From Streptomyces bluensis (lineage in GTDB: Bacteria; Actinomycetota; Actinomycetes; Streptomycetales; Streptomycetaceae): DNA of 64,000 bases. The stretch lies in the NCBI RefSeq assembly GCF_014650715.1, contig NZ_BMVM01000022.1, positions 1 to 64,000 on the forward strand. The letters are read 5' to 3'. Each line of letters opens with the position of its first letter. Position 1 is the stretch's first letter. Shown here in pieces: positions 16,084 to 25,127 of this stretch. The position numbers and the translations under genes are program-made. The notes beneath the pieces are model-generated. The model saw only the letters and a program-made list of their open reading frames with translations. It made no database searches and was not told the DNA's origin.

Positions 16084-16658
16084 CCGAGTCCCGCATGGCC
16101 CGCCTCATCACCGACACACTCGCGCCGGCCAACCTCGTCATCGCGATACTGCTGATCATCGGCTGGCACAGCACGAGCAGCGTCACAGGGCTCGGCTGGG
16201 GCATGCTGGCCGCCCTGTTCTGCGGCGGCGTCCCGTTCGCCGTCATCATTCTCGGTGTGAAGCGCGGCCACTGGACCGACAAGCACGTGCGAGTCCGCGA
16301 ACAGCGCGCCGTACCTCTCCTCGCCACTATGGCGTCAGTACTGATCGGCATCTCGCTGCTCGTCGTGCTCCGGGCGCCCCGCGAGGTGTTCGCCCTGGTC
16401 GTCGCCATGCTCGTCGGCCTTATCACAACCATGATGGTGACCGTCTGGTGGAAGGTCTCGGTCCACACTGCCGTTGCCGGCGGAGTGGTCGTGATCCTGC
16501 TCCTCGCCTACGGCGCAAGCATGGCACCGCTGGCACTCGGCATCGCGGCAATCGGCTGGTCCCGCGTCGCGCTCCGCGACCACACTCCCGCCCAGACGGT
16601 GGTCGGTGCCCTGCTTGGAGGGCTGGCCGCAGCTGTGGTCTTCAGCGCGATGCGCTGA
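16080..16658 (+). CDS. PAP2-like integral membrane protein
   Basis: A 192-residue protein with six hydrophobic segments. The end, WSRVALRDHTPAQTVVG, resembles the third PAP2 phosphatase motif (SRx5H) but with Gln where Asp is usual. KHVRVREQRAVP and KVSVHTA sit where motifs one and two would be, also degenerate. It may be a lipid phosphatase relative that has lost or changed activity. Coupled by GTGA to the MAB_1171c gene, it ends the cassette. Confidence 0.65.
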   Translation: MTESRMARLITDTLAPANLVIAILLIIGWHSTSSVTGLGWGMLAALFCGGVPFAVIILGVKRGHWTDKHVRVREQRAVPLLATMASVLIGISLLVVLRAPREVFALVVAMLVGLITTMMVTVWWKVSVHTAVAGGVVVILLLAYGASMAPLALGIAAIGWSRVALRDHTPAQTVVGALLGGLAAAVVFSAMR

Positions 16659-16774
16659 CGAACTCTGCTGGGACGCCAGGCGTGTCGCGCTCTGCCGCGC
16701 GGCTGACGATCACAGTCATCCGGTACCTGGGGGAGTGGCGAGTTGAACTGCACGATCGTGCTTGATCTTGGGTT

Positions 16775-17440
16775 CTATTCCGGAGCTGCTTTCTGGCTTT
16801 CGGCGGCCACTTCGGCTTGGGGGTCTACTACCAGGCCGAAACTGAGTAGGCGCTCAGAGAACTCTGCAGGCCCGGTGAACAGGCGGGCGTGCATGCCGAG
16901 GGTTCGGGCGGCCTGCACGAAGGTGGGTTCGTCGTCGAAGTAGGCCAGAGCGTCCGGGGCGATGTCCATGCGCTCGGCCGCGCGCAGGTACGCGTGTGGG
17001 GAGGGTTTGTCGACGCCGAGTTCTGCGGAGGGGAAGACGTGGTCGAAGACGATGCTGTGGTATTTCAGGTCGTCGTTGAGGGCGTCAGTGCAGTTGGAGA
17101 GGATGCCGACGGGGAGGTGCTGCCGTATCTGGGCGAGCAGGTTGATCATCTGGGTGTCGGGTTTCGCCGCGATCGGCTCGCCAGGGGGCGAGGGCGTCGC
17201 GTACGTGGGCTCCGAAGTCTGCGGCGAGGCGATTGGTGACGTCGTCGGCCCACTGTTGGTCGGTGAGGACTCCCACGCGTGCGTCGGCCCACGCACGGAG
17301 TGCCATCTGGATCAGCGCCGACGCCTGCGCTCTGCGGTCGGCGGCCATCGTCTCCTCAGCCGAGCGGAGCTCGGCCTCACTCATGGTGTCGCGGATCTGG
17401 AACGCCTGTGCCAACAGTGCCGGGATCAGTTCTTCGGCAT
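16775..17440 (-). pseudogene. Broken HAD-superfamily hydrolase
   Basis: The C-terminal half reads PVGILSNCTDALNDDLKYHS, then LGVDKPSPHAYLRAAERM and ALAYFDDEPTFVQAARTLG: HAD motifs II (SN), III (K) and IV (DD). The preceding cap-like part (SEAELRSAEETMAADRRAQA, LTDQQWADDVTNRLAADFG) is in another frame, with the shift near 17182-17188. The N-terminal DxD nucleophile motif is missing and the coding sequence runs into the neighbouring gene. So the gene is both 5' truncated and frameshifted. Confidence 0.72.
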
Positions 17441-17899
17441 GTCCGCAATGGTGGAGGCGATCTGTCCGGGCGCGGCCAGTATCCGCCCGCTGGCCGCGGC
17501 CTTCGAAGCGTCCTGCAGGAGCACGGCTTCGAGATAGTCGAAGGCCGTCCTCCACTGGGCCAGAGCCCAGTTGCCGGGGCTGGCCGCGCAGCCCAGAGCG
17601 TGGTGGGCCAGCGGCCATCGAGGGGGGTCTAGGCGGGCGGCGGTTTCGAGGCGGGCCTCCAGGGCATCCGGGGCGCTCTCCGGCAGCGGCCGGTGTACGA
17701 GTTCGATCAGGACACTGTCCGGCGTCGCGCCGTCGGCACGGAGGTGCTTGGCGTCATCGGCAGTGATGGGATTCCAGTCGCTGCCGGGGACGAGGGCGCC
17801 GTCGTCGTAGCCGGACTCGTTGCGGGTCAGCCGGACCGACGCGATGTCGCACCGGCCGCGTATGTCGTCGAACGCTTCGAATAAGAGTCGTGGACCCAT
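17426..17899 (-). pseudogene. Partial paralogue of the cyclophane-locus unknown (37263-37988)
   Basis: The 157-residue product begins MGPRLLFEAFDDIRGRCD, like MGPRLVFDTFDDIRGRCD at 37.3 kb, and stays similar to the GCAASPGNW segment (GCASSPGNW there). After that the sequences differ and this copy ends ~85 residues earlier, so its C-terminus (from ALAQWRTAFDYLEAVLL) is replaced. It follows the pentapeptide fragment with the same ~30-bp spacing as the intact pair. I see it as a relic of a second cassette; a chimeric but expressed protein is possible. Confidence 0.65.
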
Positions 17900-17926
17900 G
17901 GCCGGTCTCCCGAGGACGGTGAGGGG

Positions 17927-18240
17927 CTACTTTTCCAGGTCTTCGCCGTAGGTGACGTCGAGCTCCGCGGCGAGCGCCTCGGCCAGTTGCAGCGTCTGAG
18001 CCCGGTCGATGATCACCTGCTTGAGCGAGGCGAGGCCGCGGAGCTGGGAGAGGTCGTTGCCGCGCAAGTCCAGGCTGCGGTACGTGCCGCTGTCGAACTC
18101 GGCCAGTCGCAGATCGCAGTCGTTGAACGCCGCCGCGCTCAGGTCGGCTGCCTCGAATGTGGTCTCGCGCAGGGAGCACTGGGAGAAGATCACGGGCCCA
18201 GCGGCCCGGACCCGGGTGAGGGTGCCGATCCTCAATGCGC
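17927..18240 (-). pseudogene. 5'-truncated pentapeptide-like gene (paralogue of 36547-37233)
   Basis: The last ~100 codons match the C-terminal half of the pentapeptide-like protein at 36.5 kb: TRVRAAGPVIFSQCSLRETT against TRVRATGPVIFAKCSLRETT, then SLDLRGNDLSQLRGLASLKQ in both. Homology stops at about 18240, upstream of which the frame is unrelated. The N-terminal half, the precursor gene and the radical SAM gene are absent here. Confidence 0.7.
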
Positions 18241-18288
18241 TGGCGCTGCTGGACACGTCAGGTCGTGGTCTGGGCCGAGGGCTCGGTC

Positions 18289-19497
18289 CTACGCCGCCTC
18301 CAAGGAGTGGGGAAAGAAACTGTAGTTGGACCTGATTGCGGTTCGGATCCCGTCGGTGACCGCGGGGCCGAACCGTCCGGTATGCATGGGGGTGAGGGGC
18401 GGTTCGGAGGTGTGGTCGATCCGCAGTCGCTGCCACAGCCGTGCTACGGGGTCGGCTGTGTCCTCCGGATCGTGGCCCAGGTCCCGCAGGCGGGCCTCCC
18501 AGAGCGCGGGGACTTCGCGGGTGTCGAGGTGCAGAGCGGCCAGCTCGATGACTTGTTCCGCGGTGACTTCGGACGGGGGCAGGCTGTTCGTCATGGCCTC
18601 GATGTAGATAGCCGTTGTGAGCGCGGCGGCGGCTTCGGCGAACAGTCCGTCTTGCCCCATCGTGTAGCCACCGAGTCTGACTTCGACTAGTTGGAGCGTG
18701 CGGTCCCAGGCCGCCTGCCATTCCTCGGGACCGCCCTCGTCCCGCCATGCGTGCAGTTGATCTCGAACCAGGACACGGGTCGGCGCCGTGCGCTGCCACT
18801 CGGTCCGGATGTCGTCGAGGAGAGCGCGGATCTCCGCGTCCAGCGCGCGTCCGTCGTCGGTGTGGCGGATCGCCGGCGTGGCGAGGGCGAGCGTCGCGTG
18901 CACCAGGAGGAGCTCCAGTGGGCGTCCCGCATGTCGGAGCGGCAGCTGGATTCCGATGGCGGTGTGCAGGGCCTGTGCGAGGTCGGCAGTGGTGAGGTCG
19001 GTGTTCTCGGCGATCCGAGCGTCGCGCTTGTCGGGCCCCGTGTACCAGGGTTCACGGCGGCCTTCGTGTTCCTTGTCGCGCCACGCGGTCACCCGCCGCA
19101 GCAGGGTGCGGGCCCAGGAGGCTGGATCGGCCTCGGTGAGGATCAGCCGCGCCAGCAGGTTGGGTCCCCAGTTCAGACGGGGGTTTTCATGCGCTTCGAC
19201 AATGGTCGTGTGGCCGCCCGGGCAGGTGAAGGTCAGTGGGCCGCCCCAGTGGCCGGTGACCTCAAGGGGACATGTGATCCGGCAGCGGGGGCAGTTGAGA
19301 AGTTCGATGCCGGTCTCCGGCATGTAGTCGTTCACGCTGAACTCACTGTGGTCGGCCACCACCCCATTCCATGAGGCGGCATCGGCATCCCACCGCTCGA
19401 CCGCGATCCTGTCGAGGACGATGGTCCAGATGCGGGTGTCCCCGCCGGACGGTGGACCTTCGACCGGGGGCTTCTCCCGGTATCCACGAGCAAGCAT
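18289..19497 (-). CDS. Unknown 402-residue protein with zinc-ribbon-like motif
   Basis: I do not recognise the family. Residues ~65-100 hold CPRCRITCPLEV and, further on, FTCPGGHTTIVEA, a Cys2...CysHis pattern like the protein at 5303-5749. The rest is alpha-helical (ARLILTEADPASWARTLLRR, LELLLVHATLALATPAIRH) and looks like an all-helical domain. The start is well supported: the ATG at 19497 has GGGAGG eight bases upstream. It ends 50 bp before the truncated pentapeptide relic, so the rearrangement breakpoint lies just outside it. Confidence 0.65.
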   Translation of the reverse strand: MLARGYREKPPVEGPPSGGDTRIWTIVLDRIAVERWDADAASWNGVVADHSEFSVNDYMPETGIELLNCPRCRITCPLEVTGHWGGPLTFTCPGGHTTIVEAHENPRLNWGPNLLARLILTEADPASWARTLLRRVTAWRDKEHEGRREPWYTGPDKRDARIAENTDLTTADLAQALHTAIGIQLPLRHAGRPLELLLVHATLALATPAIRHTDDGRALDAEIRALLDDIRTEWQRTAPTRVLVRDQLHAWRDEGGPEEWQAAWDRTLQLVEVRLGGYTMGQDGLFAEAAAALTTAIYIEAMTNSLPPSEVTAEQVIELAALHLDTREVPALWEARLRDLGHDPEDTADPVARLWQRLRIDHTSEPPLTPMHTGRFGPAVTDGIRTAIRSNYSFFPHSLEAA

Positions 19498-19549
19498 GAC
19501 GGCTACCTCCCTGGCGTGACGGACACTCAGCACACGGTAGTGGCTGCGT

Positions 19550-20409
19550 TCAGCGGTGCTTCCACGGGTTGGACGTATCGAGGTCGGTGTCGATAGTGAA
19601 CACCAGCCCCTTGTGGTCGGATGCGCCGTCGGGGCTGCCGAGGAGCCGGTAGCCGGAGACTGCAGGAGCGACAGGCGTGGACACCCATGCCTGGTCGATG
19701 CGGTCGTCTGCTCCGGTCGGTTCCAGAAGGGCCGGATCCTGCTCCTTCTGGAACAAGTACCAGACGACATCGACGTATCCGTGGTCCTCGAGCTTTTCCG
19801 TCACTTGCCGGTCCGGCCGCCGGTCCGTACTTCCGGGCGCGGGTCGACAGGTGCGTGCGCCGATGTTGTAGGGCCGCATGGTGCTGTAGTCGGGCAGAGG
19901 GCTCTGCGGAGAGGCCGGGGCGTAGTTCACGTCTCCGGCCAGGACCACGTAGGGGCCGTACTGTAGCCGCGGGAGGCAGTTGTGCCGGCCTCGATCGTCG
20001 CCTTCTCCGCCGCGAACGGAGTGAAGCGCACAGGTACGAACGACAATGAGGCGGGCAGGCCGACGTCGAAGGCTGTTACCGCGAACCCGTGCAACGTCTC
20101 GCTGGAGAAATCCGGGTTGTGACGCTTCCACCGGCTCAGAACCTCCCGCCGGTACAACAGCGCGGTGCCCAGTCCGCTCGACGACGGGGCCAGCGGCGCC
20201 ACGTCCAGGTCGAGGTCCTCACATGCACGGGCGAGTTGCTTGTACGCGTATCGGTGCCAGTCCATCACCTCGCACAGCATGACGAAGTCGACACGGTCGG
20301 CGGCAGAGTTGATCCGTTCGGCGAGCAGAGGCCACCGATCGTCAGGCCGTCCGTCACCGTCCTCGGTGCCGCCCGTGCCGAGGTTCTGCACCACTCCGGT
20401 CAGCAGCAC
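19550..20409 (-). pseudogene. Endonuclease/exonuclease/phosphatase-family gene with frameshift
   Basis: The N-terminal part (VQNLGTGGTEDGD, VDFVMLCEVMDWHRY, ALLYRREVLSRW) and the C-terminal part (YGPYVVLAGDVNYAPAS, DDRIDQAWVST, SDHKGLVFTID) are both good EEP motifs. They lie in different frames, joined near 19975-19990. All catalytic motifs (E, GDxN, SDH) are present, so one indel inactivates an otherwise complete gene, or the base call is wrong there. Confidence 0.72.
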
Positions 20410-20648
20410 ACCTGCTCCTTATGCTCTCTTGGCCACTGCGAGGCCGCCCACCGTCATGCAGCGATGATCCTCCCGCGCCCATGGGGTGCCGCGCAGTAGT
20501 TGCCGGAATTCGGCCGGGCAGCGTGCCTGAACCGGCACCTTCAGCCGACCCGGTACGGCCGCGAACACTCCGTCCTCCGGGGAGCGGGCGCCAGGGATTC
20601 CACGTCCACGACACCTGGCCGCAGGCTTCGAGAAGTGCAGCCCAGAAC

Positions 20649-21194
20649 TCACCGCGCCTCTACGAGTGCCGAGTTGGATTCCCGTCCGAGTCGAGCTCCG
20701 TGCGCCACCAGAGCCAGCCGAACATCAACTCGCGGCCATCGGCGCCCTGGGGCGGCGAAGGCGAACGTCGCGGCGCCGGCCTTCGCCAGTGTCCCGGCCA
20801 GCTTCTGCGCTGGGCCGAGTGTGATCAGATCGCGGCGGATGTCCTTCCGGGCGAGCTGGCGGATAACCCGGACGGCAATCCGGAGGAAGGCGGCGATGCC
20901 CAGGGCGGCGACGCCGCCGACGAGCGTCCAGGCTGTGCTCACTACGCGTGGCCGGCCACCGATCCACTCGTCGTCTCCTACCGGGAGTGGTTCAGCCGCT
21001 TCGACGCCTGGCTCGACGCCCGCATCCAGCAGGGCAGGCAGATCCCGCCACACATCTACGAGCGGGCCGTGCGCGGCCTCCACCCCGGCTTCATCGCGGG
21101 CGCCGTGCCCGACCCTGGGCTGCTCGACCGCCTGCTGCCCACCGTCGGCGCATCCGGCGCATCGCTGCGGGAGGTGGCCCATGCGGTCGGATGA
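20649..21194 (+). pseudogene. Gene fragments before the broken methyltransferase
   Basis: On the plus strand, from ~20934, a coding-like frame without a start codon reads WPATDPLVVSYREWF, FDAWLDARIQQGRQIPP and HIYERAVRGLHPGF, ending at 21194 and overlapping the methyltransferase ATG by 13 bases. It looks like the C-terminus of a truncated gene. On the minus strand, a GTG at 20942 opens a 97-codon frame with a hydrophobic start (STAWTLVGGVAALGIAAFLR) that lacks a ribosome site. Neither is a secure gene. Confidence 0.35.
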
Positions 21195-21875
21195 CAGCGC
21201 AGCGGCCTACGACGGCTTCGCGGACACCTTCGCCGCCGAGGCGGCCGTCAGCCCCTACAACGCCCACTACGACCGGCCCGCCATCCTCCCTCTCCTCGGC
21301 GACGTCCGCGGCCGACGCGTCCTGGACGCCGGCTGCGGGCCCGGCCTGTACCTGGCCGAACTGGTCGCACGCGGCGCGAAGGTGACCGGGTTCGACCAGA
21401 GCGCGGACATGGTCCGCCACGCCCGTTCCCGTCTCGGCCTCGGCATCGACGTGCGCCAGCACGACCTTGACGACCCGCTCGACTGGCTCGAGGACGAGGC
21501 CGTGGACCTCGTCCTCGCCGCCCTGGGCATCCACTACGTCCGGCGACCGCGTCGCCGCGCTGCGCGAGCTCCACCGGGTCCTGCGTCCCGACGGCCGTCT
21601 CGTCCTGTCCACCAGCCATCCGACCGCCGACTGGCTCGCCGACGGCGGCAGCTACTTCGACGCCCGTGCCCCAGCCCCTCGAACGCTGGGTCGCAGAGAT
21701 CACCGAGGCTGGCTTCGTCATCGAATGCCTGGTGGAACACCGCCCCGCCCCCGCGATGGCCCAACACCACCCCCGCGAATACGCCAAACTGTCCCGCGAG
21801 CCCGGATTCATCGCCCTGCGGATCGCGAAGAACACCACGCCCATTCGCCCCCGCCCTGACGGGACGATGCCATGA
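21182..21875 (+). pseudogene. Class I SAM methyltransferase broken by two frame changes
   Basis: The start MRSDDSAAAYDGFADTF and the SAM motif VLDAGCGPGLYLAEL (motif I) are in one frame. Near 21538 the sequence continues in a second frame (LRELHRVLRPDGRLVLSTSH). At about 21665 it moves to a third (LERWVAEITEAGFVIECLVE), with ~20 residues missing at the second break. The order of the pieces is that of an ordinary small-molecule methyltransferase. Confidence 0.75.
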
Positions 21876-21909
21876 ACGGGAACATCATGCTGACCTGCGA
21901 GAACACACG

Positions 21910-22500
21910 ATGAGCACACCAATCCTGGTCGTCGTGAGCGGCGGCCCCGGAACAGGGAAGACCACGCTTGCGCACAAGCTCGCCCGCGCCCTCGGATGCC
22001 CCGCGATCATCCGCGACGAGATCAAGCAGGGCATGGTCCTGTCCCACCCGGGCTACCAGAGCGGCGGCGACGACCCCCTCAACTACCCCACTCTCGACGC
22101 CTTCTTCGGCGTGCTCAAGGTGCTCCTGAAGGCTGGCGTCACGCTCGTCGCCGAAGCCGCCTTTCAGGATCGGCTGTGGCGCCCGAACCTTGAGCCGCTC
22201 ACCAGCCTCGCGCAGATCCGCGTAATCCGCTGCACCACTAAGGCCGACGTCGCTCACATCCGCATCGTCCAGCGCGTCAAGGAAGACGCGCACCGGGCCG
22301 CCCACGGCGATCAGGACCTGCTTCAAGCGATCTCTGCCGGAGAGCACTCCCTTGATTCCTGGGTTCCGATCTCCTTGGACGTCCCCACCCTGACCGTGGA
22401 CACCTCGGATGGCTACCAGCCGGGCCTCGCGGCCATCGCCGACTTCATCAGGGCGTCCGCACACGACGAGTCATTGCCCGAGCCGGCGGCAGGCAGCTGA
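21910..22500 (+). CDS. P-loop kinase-like ATPase (AAA_33/zeta-like)
   Basis: A 196-residue protein with Walker A SGGPGTGKTT (Lys17), then IIRDEIKQGM, where the Asp often binds the substrate hydroxyl in kinases of this type, and LVAEAAFQDRLW as a Walker-B-like region. Family members phosphorylate small molecules (gluconate, chloramphenicol, nucleotide sugars) or act as zeta-type toxins. No antitoxin is adjacent, so a metabolic or resistance kinase is more likely. It is intact and lies 35 bp after the broken methyltransferase. Confidence 0.75.
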   Translation: MSTPILVVVSGGPGTGKTTLAHKLARALGCPAIIRDEIKQGMVLSHPGYQSGGDDPLNYPTLDAFFGVLKVLLKAGVTLVAEAAFQDRLWRPNLEPLTSLAQIRVIRCTTKADVAHIRIVQRVKEDAHRAAHGDQDLLQAISAGEHSLDSWVPISLDVPTLTVDTSDGYQPGLAAIADFIRASAHDESLPEPAAGS

Positions 22501-22540
22501 ACGCGCTGTTGCACTGCGTGCCGGGCCCCGGAGAGGTGGG

Positions 22541-23293
22541 CTATGCAGGCGAGTGTTCCTCCTTGACCACGGTGTACAGATGCTCGCCGTGGGCCCAGCG
22601 CTTGAGCTCCGGGCGGCCCACGAGGACGATTCCGTGGCGCCGGGCGAAGTCCGTCGCGGGCCGGGTGAAGCCGTTCAGGGCGACGATGACGGCCACCTGC
22701 GCGTGATGTTCGGGCACCGCAGTGCCGTTGAACCTCTGCACGGCTTCGGACCCGACAGTGCCGCTGTACTGCTTGCACTGCAAAACGATCTTGTCACCGT
22801 CGTCGTCCCAGGCCACGACGTCCGCCCCCAGGTCTCCAGAGCCGCCGATCCGGCGGGCACGCTGGAACCCGTCCCGGGCTAGTAGGTCGGCGCACGCCTG
22901 CTCGAAACCGTCCGCGCTCATCGCGGCGAGCTGCTTCATCCGGAAGGTCAGGATCTTGGGCGCCGCGGTGCCGGGCTCGCTGTCACTGCTCGCGACCGGG
23001 CTGTGGTCGCTGTCGTCGGGCGCGTCGCCGTAGGCGACGTAGCCGCCCCGGTCGGAGAAAACCACGAAGCACAACAGCACGAGCGTGCCCAGGATGATCA
23101 GCGCGAACCACCAGGGATGCCCCATGAGCCATTCCCACACGTCCTCGCTGAACCAGCCCCCGACGTCGTCGCGTACCCACGGCCATGCGTCCTGCGTCAG
23201 CCATTTCCAGACGACCTTGGCGATGGCCAGGCCGAGGATCAACCAGAGGATGACCTTCAGTACCGGGTCCAGTGACCCGTCCTCGTCGAACAC
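22541..23293 (-). CDS. Membrane-anchored Mrr-like restriction endonuclease 1
   Basis: A 250-residue protein. Two transmembrane segments (PVLKVILWLILGLAIAKVV and WWFALIILGTLVLLCFVVF) are followed by a Mrr_cat domain: FEQACADLLARDGF, GSGDLGADVVAWDDDG and KIVLQCKQYSG give the D...QxK nuclease core. The GTG at 23293 follows AAGGGGGAACG. Mrr nucleases cut methylated or foreign DNA; here the active site would face the cytoplasm at the membrane. It is the last gene of a three-gene unit, 34 bp after the second Mrr gene. Confidence 0.82.
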   Translation of the reverse strand: MFDEDGSLDPVLKVILWLILGLAIAKVVWKWLTQDAWPWVRDDVGGWFSEDVWEWLMGHPWWFALIILGTLVLLCFVVFSDRGGYVAYGDAPDDSDHSPVASSDSEPGTAAPKILTFRMKQLAAMSADGFEQACADLLARDGFQRARRIGGSGDLGADVVAWDDDGDKIVLQCKQYSGTVGSEAVQRFNGTAVPEHHAQVAVIVALNGFTRPATDFARRHGIVLVGRPELKRWAHGEHLYTVVKEEHSPA

Positions 23294-23327
23294 CGTTCCC
23301 CCTTCTCTGCCCTCTCTGTGGCCCGCG

Positions 23328-24011
23328 CTACGCGGCTCGTCGCACCGCGGTCCTGCGTGCCCTGCGGGCGGGCAGTCGCAGCAGTGTGTGCAGCGGGACT
23401 CCGTCTTCAGCCCACTGCCGCAGCCGTTCGCGATCGACCCAGTGGACCTGGTGCCGCTCGCCCCATGCCTTGGCATCACGGGTGAAGCCGCCGTTGGTGA
23501 CCACGACCGCGACATCGGCTTTGTGTACGGGTCCGGCGGTCCCCTTGACCTGGTACATCACCTTCGAGTCGACCTTCCCGCCGACGGTGGTGTGCTTGGC
23601 CTGCAGCACGATCCGCCCACGCTGGGCATGCCGGCCGATGACATCGGCCGCCTGATCGCCGGCCTGCCCGACCCGCTGAGCCGACCAGCCGTCACGGACG
23701 AGGAGATCCCGCAGCGCGAACTCGAACTCCGCATCACCGAGCGAGTCGATCCGGTCAAGCGGGAGCCGCAGCACCGCGACCAACTCGGCCTGAGCCCGCC
23801 GCAGCTGAACCCGCCGCACTTGCCACCAGGCGGCAGCCAGCAGGACCGCCACCGCCACGGCGACCGCGAGTGGCCACCCGCGCACGATCGCGCGCCACAG
23901 CACCGTGGCCGCCTGGACCAGCATGGTGACCACGGCCAGGGCGACGAGTACCGCCGCCACTCGTTCGCGGCGACCGCGCGGCGCGCGCAGCCGCATCCGG
24001 ATGCCGCCCAT
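23328..24011 (-). CDS. Membrane-anchored Mrr-like restriction endonuclease 2
   Basis: A 227-residue protein with two hydrophobic segments (AAVLVALAVVTMLVQAATVL, then LAVAVAVAVLLAAAWW). The Mrr-like domain has DAEFEFALRDLLVRDGW, AGDQAADVIGRH and RIVLQAKHTTVGG (catalytic D...QxK). It is clearly paralogous in design to the next gene but diverged. The start is fixed by a TGATG overlap with the small membrane gene upstream. Confidence 0.8.
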   Translation of the reverse strand: MGGIRMRLRAPRGRRERVAAVLVALAVVTMLVQAATVLWRAIVRGWPLAVAVAVAVLLAAAWWQVRRVQLRRAQAELVAVLRLPLDRIDSLGDAEFEFALRDLLVRDGWSAQRVGQAGDQAADVIGRHAQRGRIVLQAKHTTVGGKVDSKVMYQVKGTAGPVHKADVAVVVTNGGFTRDAKAWGERHQVHWVDRERLRQWAEDGVPLHTLLRLPARRARRTAVRRAA

Positions 24012-24220
24012 CACCGGTTCGGCGATGAGGACACCGACGGAGTGGAGGCCGGCTTGTTCGTCTCGGCTCCGCTGTCGCTGCTGCCGAAACCGAAGATCTG
24101 TCCCCACAACCAGACGAAGGCGACGATTCCCGCGATGGTCCAGCCGCCCAGCTTCTTTCCGCGTGGCCGAGGATTCCTGCGGATGTGGCGACGAACCTCG
24201 TGAAATCCCTCCGGCGGCAT
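24011..24220 (-). CDS. Small single-pass membrane protein
   Basis: A 69-residue protein with a basic N-terminus (RRHIRRNPRPRGKKL), one transmembrane helix (GGWTIAGIVAFVWLWGQIFG) and a Ser-rich tail. An excellent ribosome site (AGGAGGGGG) precedes the ATG at 24220. It is translationally coupled (TGATG) to the Mrr-like gene, so it may act as a membrane partner or regulator of the two nucleases. Confidence 0.72.
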   Translation of the reverse strand: MPPEGFHEVRRHIRRNPRPRGKKLGGWTIAGIVAFVWLWGQIFGFGSSDSGAETNKPASTPSVSSSPNR

Positions 24221-24675
24221 GCCCTTTCCCCCTCCTGTGACCTGGCGACTTGATGATGCTGTCCCTGTGGATATGGGTGTATCAGCGGGCACTGACAAAA
24301 ACTGATGGATCATCACGAGGGTCGGCCTGCATCGATCACAAACCAGCCATGGCCGACCGAACCGTCCTCGTCGACCGATGAGGCGAGCGAGCATCGCGCC
24401 TCTGAACTGGAGTTTCTCCATGTGCGCGCACCACCGCATCTCGCCGATTCGCCGCCGGCTGCCGACAGTTCACCTGCATCGACGCTGCGAAGGCGCCCCT
24501 GGAAGGCAGCGGCGAGTTGACGCGAAAGCGGAGGTGCCGAACAGCACCCGGAGCCACATTTGGCCACCACTTTTCGGCCCATCCGGAAGGGCACTGAGCA
24601 CACCAGAAGTGCCGCTGTTCCGATCACTGTACGTCAGCTTGATCGCGCTGGTGGGCCCAGGAAGCGCGCGCTTGC
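24221..24675. other. Gap without a supported gene
   Basis: It should contain the promoter for the Mrr operon (minus strand). The sequence is slightly AT-richer around 24240-24320. No gene or clear repeat is seen. Confidence 0.4.
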
Positions 24676-24897
24676 AAGCTGTCCGTCGCCCCCGAGGACG
24701 CGGTCTTCCTCGGCGACATGGAGTCCGACATCCGGGCCGGCATGGCTACCCGAGTCACCGCGCTCGGCGCCGGATGGGGCTTCTCCAGCCCCGAACGGCT
24801 CAGCCAGGCCGGGGCCTACCAGATCCTCGCCGATCCGGCCGAGATCCTGCCCGCCGTACTCGATCCGGCACGGACCGGTCACGTGAAGCGATCTTGA
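24676..24897 (+). pseudogene. C-terminal fragment of a HAD hydrolase
   Basis: A 73-codon open stretch ending at TGA 24895-24897 reads APEDAVFLGDMESDIRAGMA then TRVTALGAGWGFSSPERLSQ: HAD motif IV (GDMxxD) and the following strand. There is no start codon and no upstream HAD motif, so it is a remnant. Confidence 0.65.
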
Positions 24898-24907
24898 TGC
24901 GCGACCC

Positions 24908-24975
24908 GCTACAGTCGGTGGTGCAGCAGACCCAGAACTCGATGTCCTAGTGGACTGCTGCACCACCTGTGTAGC
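24908..24975. repeat. Long inverted repeat upstream of alaS
   Basis: GCTACA..GGTGGTGCAGCAG (24908-24929) is matched by CTGCTGCACCACC..TGTAGC (24955-24975), a 13-bp perfect inner pairing plus a 6-bp outer pairing around a 25-nt loop. It begins 11 bp after the HAD fragment and ends ~150 bp before alaS. Possible roles: terminator, leader RNA of alaS, or an element end. Confidence 0.6.
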
Positions 24976-25127
24976 GACGGATCGGGAGTCAAGGTGTACC
25001 CCCTGGGGGCGCGAGCTATCTGCGTCGAGCTGGAGAACTGAGAACCCTCTCAGTCCCTGTTCTCGGCCCGGCTCGGCGTGTGATCCCCCCTTCACCTTCC
25101 GTGACTCTTCCGTGAGGCCATGCCGCC

